From: Clostridia bacterium
Lineage (GTDB): Bacteria > Bacillota > Clostridia > Christensenellales > CAG-138
DNA: 64,000 nucleotides
NCBI GenBank assembly: GCA_017514685.1
Contig: JAFWJN010000024.1
Coordinates: 1-64,000, forward strand
Reading direction: 5' to 3'
Of the stretch, positions 36,400 to 43,632 are shown one piece after another; position 1 is the stretch's first letter; every line of letters starts with the position of its first letter. Both the position numbers and the translations under genes were made by a program. Under the pieces are notes generated by a model. The model had not been told where the DNA came from and did not search any database. It saw only the letters and a list, made by a program, of their open reading frames with translations.

Positions 36400-36966
36400 A
36401 TGATTGAACAGAGTGTTGTAAAGCATGATGACAGACGTAACCGCCGGATGCGCAAAGCCTTCCGGATCATCCAAGTCGTTCTTCTGGTACTCGGCGTTCT
36501 CGCATTCGGATTCGGTTTTGCAATTGCGGGCGTCTTCTGGGACGCCGACCGTACCATATTCTGGCAGGCGCTGGTCTCAATGATCATCATGATGCTGCCC
36601 GTTCTCGGCGTCGCCGCCTTTTTGGAATGGCGCATCCAGAATCTGTGCGTTGAATTTGATTATATTTTTTCCGATCAGGTCCTATCGATCTGGCGCATTT
36701 CAGGCAACCGCCGTTCTCTGTGGATCACTGTCCCTGCGGAATCCATCCGGTTCTGCAAGCCGTATGACAATCTCTCCGAAGAAGAGCAGAAAAAGCTTGC
36801 CCATGTGTATTTTGCCTGCTGCAACGCGTCCGATCCGAGACTGACGCTGATTGAATCCGATCCCGCAACCATTGGAAAGAAGCAGAAGCCGGCTGCCATT
36901 CTGATCGAACCGGAGCCCGATCTTGCCCGTGCTCTGAAACTCGCATTCCTGAGGAACGAGAGATGA
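36400..36966 (+). CDS. Membrane protein of unknown function, AraC operon
   Basis: A 188-residue protein with a basic N-terminus, two hydrophobic segments (IIQVVLLVLGVLAFGFGFAI near residue 23 and ALVSMIIMMLPVLGVAAFL near 57) and a cytoplasmic C-terminal domain of about 110 residues. That domain reads VEFDYIFSDQVLSIWRIS... like a membrane-anchored PH-type fold (bPH2-like), a tentative call. It begins 9 bases after the AraC stop and overlaps the next gene as ATGA. I know of no function; co-expression with the regulator suggests sensing or signalling. Confidence 0.75.
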   Translation: MIEQSVVKHDDRRNRRMRKAFRIIQVVLLVLGVLAFGFGFAIAGVFWDADRTIFWQALVSMIIMMLPVLGVAAFLEWRIQNLCVEFDYIFSDQVLSIWRISGNRRSLWITVPAESIRFCKPYDNLSEEEQKKLAHVYFACCNASDPRLTLIESDPATIGKKQKPAAILIEPEPDLARALKLAFLRNER

Positions 36967-38045
36967 TAATCCCCATCCAAAAGATCTGGAACAATCATTT
37001 GAAACGAAACCGGAAGAAAGTGCTGTTTTTCTGCCTGACTTCCGGAATTCTCGCTCTTGGATTGATCATCCTTTCCTTTTTTCTTTCCTCTTCCTGGCAA
37101 ATAGCGCTCATCTTCGCCGTGCTTTCGGCAGGTGTTTTCTGCTGGTTTCTCTATTCCGTATATTCCGTATATCTTCCGTTCACCCGAACAGAACGGCTTT
37201 TATCCTCCCTGGACCCTTCTGAAGAAGTGGAGCATTCCGGCACCTATCTCGGTAAAAAAAGTACCGGCGCCATGCGCGACGGCGTCCGTATGCAGGTGCT
37301 TCGGACAGACGAGGGCGAGAGCGTTCGCGGTGAACCGGTCGAAAGCGAACCGGAACTGCCCGCCGTTTTCCGCTTTTTTCTGACTCCCGGAAGTCCAATC
37401 CGGTATACTGCGGTACGCGGCATCATAACAGGGCTGGAAGAAGGCAGCAATGTTTCCGTCCGTCTCTCAAAAGGGCGGCTTTCCGTCCCCCTTGTCCAGT
37501 ATCTTCTCATGGCGCTTCTTGCCCTGATTCTCTGGCTTGGCGGCTATGAGATCCGACACAGACTGAACGAAGTGAAATCCACGGATGTCGCGGTCTGCAC
37601 GCTTGCCTACCATTCCGAATCCGAATCGGTTCTTCAAAAAGCTGCAGATGAACAGGGACTGTCCCTCACCTTTGCTTATACGACGACGCTCGACCAGGAA
37701 ACGGTTTATCAGTACCTGGCCACGCACGGCACTTTCGAATCCGAACTTCTTCTGCTGTCCGCTTCCGATTATCTTTCTGCATTTGACCGGGACACTCCTG
37801 CTCTCTACCCGGAAAACGGGGTACGCTTCCTTGAGAATGCATCCGGTCAGCCTGTTGCCGCGGTTCTGTACGATCCGGAGGATCCTGTTTATTCCAAGCG
37901 GTTTGCTTCCGTTGCCGACTGGATCGCGATTCCGAAGAATGATCTGTATGTCCTTGCAATCGGGCCGGGTGCGAATGAAACCGCGTCTGAAGCCGCCTCA
38001 CTTCTTATTAATGTTTTCACTCAGGATATTTTTCCGAAAGAATAA
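36963..38045 (+). CDS. Membrane protein of unknown function, partner of the upstream gene
   Basis: A 360-residue protein whose start overlaps the preceding stop codon (ATGA), indicating coupled translation. Two adjacent hydrophobic segments lie near residues 20-60 and another near 178-198 (VQYLLMALLALILWLGGYEI). Between them is a domain with charged strands (SLDPSEEVEHSGTYLGKK). The 160 residues after the last segment form an extracellular or cytoplasmic domain (FAYTTTLDQETVYQYLATHG). No family is recognised. Its stop codon touches the distal half-site of promoter F. Confidence 0.72.
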   Translation: MIIPIQKIWNNHLKRNRKKVLFFCLTSGILALGLIILSFFLSSSWQIALIFAVLSAGVFCWFLYSVYSVYLPFTRTERLLSSLDPSEEVEHSGTYLGKKSTGAMRDGVRMQVLRTDEGESVRGEPVESEPELPAVFRFFLTPGSPIRYTAVRGIITGLEEGSNVSVRLSKGRLSVPLVQYLLMALLALILWLGGYEIRHRLNEVKSTDVAVCTLAYHSESESVLQKAADEQGLSLTFAYTTTLDQETVYQYLATHGTFESELLLLSASDYLSAFDRDTPALYPENGVRFLENASGQPVAAVLYDPEDPVYSKRFASVADWIAIPKNDLYVLAIGPGANETASEAASLLINVFTQDIFPKE

Positions 38046-38106
38046 CAAACCAGCATACATAAAAGCAAATGACTGCGTTCCACTTTTTTCTCTCTGTCGG
38101 TAAACT
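38045..38106 (+). promoter_or_regulatory. Regulon promoter F (flavin oxidoreductase/permease operon)
   Basis: ACAAA (38045-38049) and GCAAA (38065-38069) are 20 bp apart, and TAAACT (38101-38106) begins exactly 31 bases after the proximal site. The -35 region (38078-38083, TTCCAC) is poor, as in promoter E. It is the weakest member by sequence but fits the spacing exactly. Confidence 0.65.
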
Positions 38107-38135
38107 GAATGTAAAGAACCGAAGGAGTATGATCT

Positions 38136-39584
38136 ATGGTCACTTACATCGAACCTGCGAAAGAACTGCCCGTTTATCATTATGACGTTGTCGTCGCCGG
38201 TGGCGGAACAGCTGGCGTAGTCGCCGCAATCGCATCCGCACGTACCGGTGCAAAAACTGCGCTGATCGAGGCCAAAGGATATGTCGGCGGCACGATGCTC
38301 GAAGGCGGCACCACACTCCACAGTTTTTTTACGCTTGGAAAATACTTTCACCGGGAATCCAGACAAATTGTAAAGGGAATCGCCCAGGAGATCATCGACC
38401 GGCTGGTTGCCGTCGGAGGATCCACCGGACATCTGGAAGACAAACTCGGAATCGACTATGACGAGCACTGCACGCTCATCGATGTGGAATCGGTAAAGCT
38501 GGTCGAAGCGGAAATGCTGGAGGAAGCCGGTGTCGATATCTGGTTCAACACACTGGTTGCCGGCGCGGATGTCGAAAACGGACATATCCGCGGAATGATT
38601 GCGCAAAGCCGTGTCGAAGGCCGGATCTATTTTGAAGCAAAAACTTTTATCGATGCGACCGGCTGGGGCGATCTGTCCGCCTATGCCGGTGCAGATTACA
38701 TTGTTCCTAAGGAATACTCCATCGCAAACAGCGTCGGCGTCGCCGGAGTCGATGTCGAGCGGTACGCAAAATATATCGAAGAAAACGGCGGACTGACCGG
38801 AATCACTTACGGTCCCCGGGATGGTGAAGAAGGTCAGATCGTGAGAATCGGCGCTTCCTTCTGGAAGGTTCTTTCCACTCTGATGGCCGCACATAAAAAA
38901 GCTCAGGGCAAAGATCCCGGATACACCGAAGAGGAACTTGCCAGGAACCGTATTCCTGTCAACGTCCAGAAAGAAATGGCAAAGCTTGCCCTGACCCTCG
39001 GAATTACGACCATCCATGAAAACTACTTCATGTATCTGAAAGTCAATTACGTCATGAAGGAAGGTCTCTCCAGCCAGGCGGAAATGACAAAAGCCGAGAT
39101 TGAACTGAGACGGCGTCAGGCCGCAGCACTCGATCTGCTCAGGAAAAATATCCCAGGCTGTGAAAAAGCTTTCATTGCCCGCTCCTCCCCGACCTTCTGT
39201 ACCCGCCGCGGAAGAACGGTCATCTGTGAGCACGACATCTCAAATGCCGAAATACTGGAAGGAAAACATTTTGACGATGATATCTGTTATTTCGGATTTC
39301 ATGATCTCGCTCCGAAGTATCATGTCGGCGGTGACGGCAGCTACGGCATTCCGCTCCGCGCGATTCTCGTCAAGGGCATTGACAACCTGTTCGCGGTCGG
39401 CATGATGATCACCACTGACTACGACGCGTACATGTCTACACGCAATACCGTTTCCTGCATGGGGCAGGGTCAGGCAGCCGGCACTCTCGCTGCCATGGCA
39501 GCAAAGAGCGGTTTGCCGCTCAGAAGCATCCCGGTCGAAACACTTCAGACCCGTCTGAAAGCAGACGGCGTTTATCTCGGATAA
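38136..39584 (+). CDS. FAD-dependent oxidoreductase
   Basis: A 482-residue flavoprotein of the FAD_oxidored family. The N-terminal FAD loop DVVVAGGGTAGVVAAIASAR is at residues 17-36. A motif near residue 169, FIDATGWGDLSAYAGADY, and FAVGMMITTDYDAYMSTRN in the C-terminal part bind FAD. Family members oxidise or reduce varied organic acids and sugars. It is the first gene of the operon that also encodes both ABC permeases and a beta-hydroxyacid dehydrogenase, under promoter F. A redox step on an imported sugar acid is the likely role. It has a GAAGGAGTAT site. Confidence 0.88.
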   Translation: MVTYIEPAKELPVYHYDVVVAGGGTAGVVAAIASARTGAKTALIEAKGYVGGTMLEGGTTLHSFFTLGKYFHRESRQIVKGIAQEIIDRLVAVGGSTGHLEDKLGIDYDEHCTLIDVESVKLVEAEMLEEAGVDIWFNTLVAGADVENGHIRGMIAQSRVEGRIYFEAKTFIDATGWGDLSAYAGADYIVPKEYSIANSVGVAGVDVERYAKYIEENGGLTGITYGPRDGEEGQIVRIGASFWKVLSTLMAAHKKAQGKDPGYTEEELARNRIPVNVQKEMAKLALTLGITTIHENYFMYLKVNYVMKEGLSSQAEMTKAEIELRRRQAAALDLLRKNIPGCEKAFIARSSPTFCTRRGRTVICEHDISNAEILEGKHFDDDICYFGFHDLAPKYHVGGDGSYGIPLRAILVKGIDNLFAVGMMITTDYDAYMSTRNTVSCMGQGQAAGTLAAMAAKSGLPLRSIPVETLQTRLKADGVYLG

Positions 39585-39605
39585 TCACACAAAGGGGGAA
39601 AACCG

Positions 39606-40580
39606 ATGGAATCCATGTCAAAGCGCAAAGGCAGAAACAATGGCGAAGTCAAGCCGCTGCATCTTCCCGAAAACTCATGGAGGTACGATTTCCGGCGCAA
39701 CTGGCAGCTGTACGTGCTGTTTATTCCGGTCCTCGCGTACTTCATTATCTTCCACTATGCTCCGATGGTCGGTCTTCTGATGGCATTCGAAAAGTATAAG
39801 CCGACAAAAGGTCTTTTCGGCAGCCAGTGGGTATGGTTTGACAACTTCAAGGATCTGTTCACGGGCGATACGTTCCTCAAAGTGCTTCGCAACACCGCTG
39901 CAATGGCATTCCTGAACCTGACCGTAGGCTTTGCCGCTCCGGTCATTCTGGCAATGCTTATCTCGCAGCTGCGGATCAAGCGGTTCACCAGAACAGTGCA
40001 GATCACATCCTACATGCCGTACTTCGTTTCCGCGGTCGTTGTCACAACGCTGGCGAGTGAATTCCTCTCCTCCACCGGTGCTCTTACGATGGTTCTGAGC
40101 TGGTTCGGTTTTGACAAACAGAACTGGCTGGCAAACCCGAACATGCCGGTCTTCTGGCTGATCAACACGTTCATCGAGATCTGGCAGGGCGCAGGCTGGG
40201 GATCGATCATCTACATTGCCGCGATCGCCAATGTCAACGGCGATCTTCACGAAGCGGCGGCGATCGACGGCGCAAACCGCTGGCAGAGACTTTGGAGAGT
40301 CACTTTCCCGAGCATCCTGCCTTTGATCATTGTCATGTTCACGATGCGAATCGGTCTTGTCTTCCGTCAGGGGTTTGACAAAGTCCTGCTTCTCTACATG
40401 CCTGCAACCTATGAGGTTTCAGACTGTCTGTATACCTACACCTACCGCATGGCCTTCGGACAAACCGTCAACTACGGCCTGTCCACGGCTTCCGGCCTGT
40501 TCCAGTCCGTGATCGGAAGCGTTCTGCTGATCGTATCCAACAAGCTCAGCAAGAAACTCTCCGGCACGTCCATGATCTGA
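39606..40580 (+). CDS. LplB-like ABC sugar permease
   Basis: A 324-residue inner-membrane permease of the carbohydrate uptake type-1 family. A hydrophilic N-terminus precedes six membrane segments beginning LYVLFIPVLAYFIIFHYAPM. The ABC permease EAA loop reads EAAAIDGANRWQRLWRVTFP near residue 218. It pairs with the next gene to form the channel for the LplA-like binding proteins 1 and 2. No ATPase gene lies in the window, so a shared ATPase (MsmK-type) encoded elsewhere is likely. It begins 21 bases after the flavoprotein gene, with an AAGGGGGAAAA site. Confidence 0.93.
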   Translation: MESMSKRKGRNNGEVKPLHLPENSWRYDFRRNWQLYVLFIPVLAYFIIFHYAPMVGLLMAFEKYKPTKGLFGSQWVWFDNFKDLFTGDTFLKVLRNTAAMAFLNLTVGFAAPVILAMLISQLRIKRFTRTVQITSYMPYFVSAVVVTTLASEFLSSTGALTMVLSWFGFDKQNWLANPNMPVFWLINTFIEIWQGAGWGSIIYIAAIANVNGDLHEAAAIDGANRWQRLWRVTFPSILPLIIVMFTMRIGLVFRQGFDKVLLLYMPATYEVSDCLYTYTYRMAFGQTVNYGLSTASGLFQSVIGSVLLIVSNKLSKKLSGTSMI

Positions 40581-40595
40581 TGGGAGGAAACGAAC

Positions 40596-41516
40596 ATGAC
40601 ACATGCAGAAAGGAAAGCATTAAGAAAAGGCTCCCACCGCTCCGGAATGATTGAGAGCACCTCCGCCGGCAGCATTATCGCGGACATTGTCATTATCATC
40701 ATCCTGAGCATCGTCGCAATTTCAGCGGTCGTTCCCCTCTGGCACACCCTGATGAGTTCCCTCTCCGATGGGCAGACCCTGTTCCGTACCGACGGACTGA
40801 TTATGTTCCCGGTCGGAAAACCGACTCTCGCCGGATACAAACTGGCTCTGCGCGATTCCAGTATTCTTCGGGCCTATGGCAATACGCTGATCTATGTGGC
40901 GGGCAGCACCTTCTTCGGTTTCGTCCTTAACGTCATCGGCGGATATGTTCTTTCCCGCAAGTGCAAGATGCGCTCCCACCTCATGATGGCTGTCACGCTG
41001 ACGATGCTGTTTACCGGCGGCACCATCCCCCTGTACATGGTCGTAAGACGGCTTGGCATGGTCGGTACCCGCTGGGCGCTGATGCTCCCGCACTGCACCA
41101 ACGGCGCGTTCATGGTCATGATGATCAAAGCATTCGACTCCGTTCCGGAATCCACGGTGGAAGCCGCGCGTATTGACGGTGCCGGACATCTCCGCATCAT
41201 GTTCCAGGTCATGCTTCCGCAATGCTTCAGTTTCGCGCTTGTTACGATGGTAAACACCGCGATCATCGCGTGGAACGCATGGTTCTCCGCTTCGATCTAT
41301 GTTCCAACGGACAAGACCCGCTGGCCTCTGCAGCTGTGGATCCGCGACCTTGTCGCTTCCAACCAGGACTTCTTGAACTGGACCAACCCCGACTATTCGC
41401 GGTATCTGATTTCATACTGCGTCATCATGCTGTCCACGCTCCCGATTCTGCTGATGTTCCCGCTCTTTATCAAGCGGCTTGAAAAGGGCATGGCGCGCGG
41501 TGGCGTCAAAGAATAA
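40596..41516 (+). CDS. YtcP/LplC-like ABC sugar permease
   Basis: A 306-residue permease of the sugar ABC type with six hydrophobic segments starting IADIVIIIILSIVAISAVVP. The EAA loop EAARIDGAGHLRIMFQVMLP lies near residue 190. It is the second channel subunit, 15 bases after the first, with a GGGAGGAAA site. The pair matches the LplB-LplC (YtcP) type used for complex oligosaccharides, and fits with the long 600-residue binding lipoproteins. Confidence 0.93.
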   Translation: MTHAERKALRKGSHRSGMIESTSAGSIIADIVIIIILSIVAISAVVPLWHTLMSSLSDGQTLFRTDGLIMFPVGKPTLAGYKLALRDSSILRAYGNTLIYVAGSTFFGFVLNVIGGYVLSRKCKMRSHLMMAVTLTMLFTGGTIPLYMVVRRLGMVGTRWALMLPHCTNGAFMVMMIKAFDSVPESTVEAARIDGAGHLRIMFQVMLPQCFSFALVTMVNTAIIAWNAWFSASIYVPTDKTRWPLQLWIRDLVASNQDFLNWTNPDYSRYLISYCVIMLSTLPILLMFPLFIKRLEKGMARGGVKE

Positions 41517-41559
41517 GAATCCCCCGCCCGTTTGAATTCAATAGTAAGGAGAAAACAAT

Positions 41560-42444
41560 ATGAAAATTGGTCTGATCGGTCTCGGCATTATGGGAAAGCC
41601 GATGGCAAAGAATCTTTTAAAAGCCGGATATAAGGAACTGTACGTCTGGGCACGCAGCAAAGCTCCCGTAGATGAACTTGTTTCCTGCGGAGCGATCGCT
41701 TCTTCCAAGGCAGAGATCGGAAGCTTATGCGATGTCGTTTTAACGATGCTCCCCAACTCCCCTCAAGTTAAGGAAGTCCTACTCGGCGAAGGCGGCGTAG
41801 CGGAAACCATGCATGAAGGTCAGGTCTTCATCGACATGAGCTCCATCAACCCCATCGCTTCCAAGGAGATTTCGGAAGAACTGGCAAAGAAGGGCGTGAA
41901 AATGCTCGATGCCCCCGTTTCCGGCGGCGAGCCGAAAGCAATCGACGGAACGCTCTCCTTTATGGTCGGCGGAGATCAGGAAACCTTTGATTTTGCAAAA
42001 CCGATCCTTCTGGCAATGGGCTCCAGCGTGGTGCTCTGCGGCGGAATCGGCGCCGGCAATACGACCAAACTCGCAAACCAGATTATCGTTGCCTGCAACA
42101 TCCAGGCTCTTGCGGAAGCCCTGACGCTCGCTCAGAAGGCCGGTGTTGATCCGGAACTCGTCTTCCAGGCCATCAAGGGCGGTCTTGCCGGATCCACCGT
42201 CATGAACGCCAAAGCCCCAATGATGATTGCCGGAAACGACAAGCCCGGCTTTAAGATCGACCTTCACATCAAAGATCTCAGCAACGCGCTTGACTGCGCG
42301 CATTCAGTCGGCGCTCCGGTTCCCATGACCGCGCAGGTCCAGGAGATCCTGCAGTATCTGCACAACAACGGCTGCGGTCAAAACGACCACAGCGCGATCG
42401 CGAAGTATTACGAGAAGCTGGCCGGTATTCTGATCGGAAGATAA
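41560..42444 (+). CDS. Beta-hydroxyacid dehydrogenase, GarR/2-hydroxy-3-oxopropionate reductase-like
   Basis: A 294-residue NAD(P)-dependent dehydrogenase. It has the Rossmann loop IGLIGLGIMGKPMAKNLLKAG at the start, the substrate loop DAPVSGGEPKAIDGTLSFMV near residue 116 and the catalytic Lys in GNTTKLANQ near 167. The closest named groups are tartronate-semialdehyde reductase and 3-hydroxyisobutyrate dehydrogenase. It is the last gene of the permease operon, 43 bases after the second permease, with an AAGGAGAAA site. Together with the two D-2-hydroxyacid dehydrogenases, it points to sugar-acid or glycerate-type chemistry in the island. Confidence 0.92.
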   Translation: MKIGLIGLGIMGKPMAKNLLKAGYKELYVWARSKAPVDELVSCGAIASSKAEIGSLCDVVLTMLPNSPQVKEVLLGEGGVAETMHEGQVFIDMSSINPIASKEISEELAKKGVKMLDAPVSGGEPKAIDGTLSFMVGGDQETFDFAKPILLAMGSSVVLCGGIGAGNTTKLANQIIVACNIQALAEALTLAQKAGVDPELVFQAIKGGLAGSTVMNAKAPMMIAGNDKPGFKIDLHIKDLSNALDCAHSVGAPVPMTAQVQEILQYLHNNGCGQNDHSAIAKYYEKLAGILIGR

Positions 42445-42457
42445 TCGAATCCCCCAC

Positions 42458-42487
42458 ACGGCAGGGCAAAATCCCTGCCGTTTTTTT
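42458..42487 (+). terminator. Terminator of the permease operon
   Basis: A perfect 9-bp stem ACGGCAGGG/CCCTGCCGT around CAAAAT is followed by seven T residues. Confidence 0.92.
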
Positions 42488-42512
42488 ATGCAAAATCGGG
42501 TTTGTTTTTCAG

Positions 42513-42540
42513 CGGACAGTGCGGTAGAATAATAGTATCA
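42513..42540 (+). promoter_or_regulatory. Predicted promoter of the aldo/keto reductase
   Basis: CGGACA (42513-42518), a 16-base spacer and TAGAAT (42535-42540). No half-site pair is at the regulon distance, so this gene appears to be outside the regulon. Confidence 0.4.
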
Positions 42541-42570
42541 ACATCGTATTTTGCAAAATGGGAGAGCAGA

Positions 42571-43563
42571 ATGGGAGTCAAAACAGAACAGCAAGCTCTT
42601 CGTCCGCCGTATGCGCAGATCAAAGGTCTTGATAAACCGGTATCCCGCATCTTTTTCGGAACTGCAATCCGTCCGATGCTCATGGGAGAAAACTGCTTTG
42701 AACTGCTGGACGCCGTCCTTGATTCCGGCATCAACGCGTTTGACTGCGCCCGCGGCTACGGCAGAGCGGAACATGTCCTTGGAAGCTGGATTCAAAACCG
42801 GAACAACCGCGAAAAGGTCATTGTCCTTACCAAATGCGGCAACGTCGGTCTTTTCGGCAGAGTCCGCGTGAACCGGAAAGTCATAATGCGGGAGCTGGAA
42901 AAAAGCCTGAACGAGCTTCAGACTGACTATGTGGATATCTACCTTCTTCACCGCGACGATCCATCCACTCCGGTCGGGGAAATCATGGAAACGCTTAACG
43001 AGGCGAAGCGCTGCGGAAAGATCCGGATCTTCGGCGTCTCCAACTGGACGCATCAGAGAATCGAAGAGGCGAACCGGTACGCAAAAGAGCATGATCTGGA
43101 AGGCTTTTCCGTATCCAGCGCGAACTATTCGCTTGCCCGGCAGCTCAAAGATCCATACGGCGGCAGCTGTGTCACGATCTCCGGTCCGGAAAACGAAGAC
43201 GCACGGAACTGGTATTTGAAAACCGGAATGCCGGTGCTTGCCTACTCCAGCCTCGGGCACGGCTTCTTCAACGGCAGGTTCCAAAGCGGCGATTACGAAG
43301 CCGCAAAGAAAGTACTGGACCGGCCCGCGCAGAAAGGGTTTCTCTATCAAGAGAATATGAAACGGCTGCACAACGCGGAAGTGCTTGCAAAGAGGGACGG
43401 TTGCAGCGTTGCCGAGGTTGCCATGCGCTACGTGTTCAGCAGTCCGATGAACCTGTTTGCCATTGCCAGCACAACCAAGCCTTCCCGGCTTTCCGGCATC
43501 ATCTCAGCGGCTCATGCATCGTTCCCGCCGGAAGATGTCACCTACCTGGAAAACGAACAGTAG
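42571..43563 (+). CDS. Aldo/keto reductase
   Basis: A 330-residue oxidoreductase of the aldo/keto reductase fold. The catalytic tetrad is visible: Asp and Tyr in FDCARGYGRAEH, Lys in VLTKCGN and His in YLLHRDDPST. NADPH-binding residues occur near the C-terminus (ASTTKPSRL). The ATG at 42571 is preferred to one 69 bases upstream, which lies ahead of the predicted -10. It has a GGGAGAGCAG site. It is transcribed alone, between two terminators. The substrate is unknown; its place beside the island suggests an aldehyde or ketose. Confidence 0.9.
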   Translation: MGVKTEQQALRPPYAQIKGLDKPVSRIFFGTAIRPMLMGENCFELLDAVLDSGINAFDCARGYGRAEHVLGSWIQNRNNREKVIVLTKCGNVGLFGRVRVNRKVIMRELEKSLNELQTDYVDIYLLHRDDPSTPVGEIMETLNEAKRCGKIRIFGVSNWTHQRIEEANRYAKEHDLEGFSVSSANYSLARQLKDPYGGSCVTISGPENEDARNWYLKTGMPVLAYSSLGHGFFNGRFQSGDYEAAKKVLDRPAQKGFLYQENMKRLHNAEVLAKRDGCSVAEVAMRYVFSSPMNLFAIASTTKPSRLSGIISAAHASFPPEDVTYLENEQ

Positions 43564-43581
43564 ACATGCCTGATAATGACT

Positions 43582-43617
43582 GCGGCTCCCCGCTTTTTGG
43601 CAGGGAGCCGCGTTTTT
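43582..43617 (+). terminator. Terminator of the aldo/keto reductase
   Basis: GCGGCTCCC/GGGAGCCGC with a 12-base loop, followed by GTTTTTA. It is also close to the stop of the convergent lipoprotein gene. Confidence 0.85.
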
Positions 43618-43632
43618 ATCGTATTTATAATT

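Noticed and set aside
37998..39233. 411-codon open frame opposite the flavin oxidoreductase
   Set aside because: Antisense to a gene with an FAD loop and ribosome site.
42490..42514. GCAAA upstream of the aldo/keto reductase
   Set aside because: There is no partner at 20 bp and the distance to the -10 does not fit.
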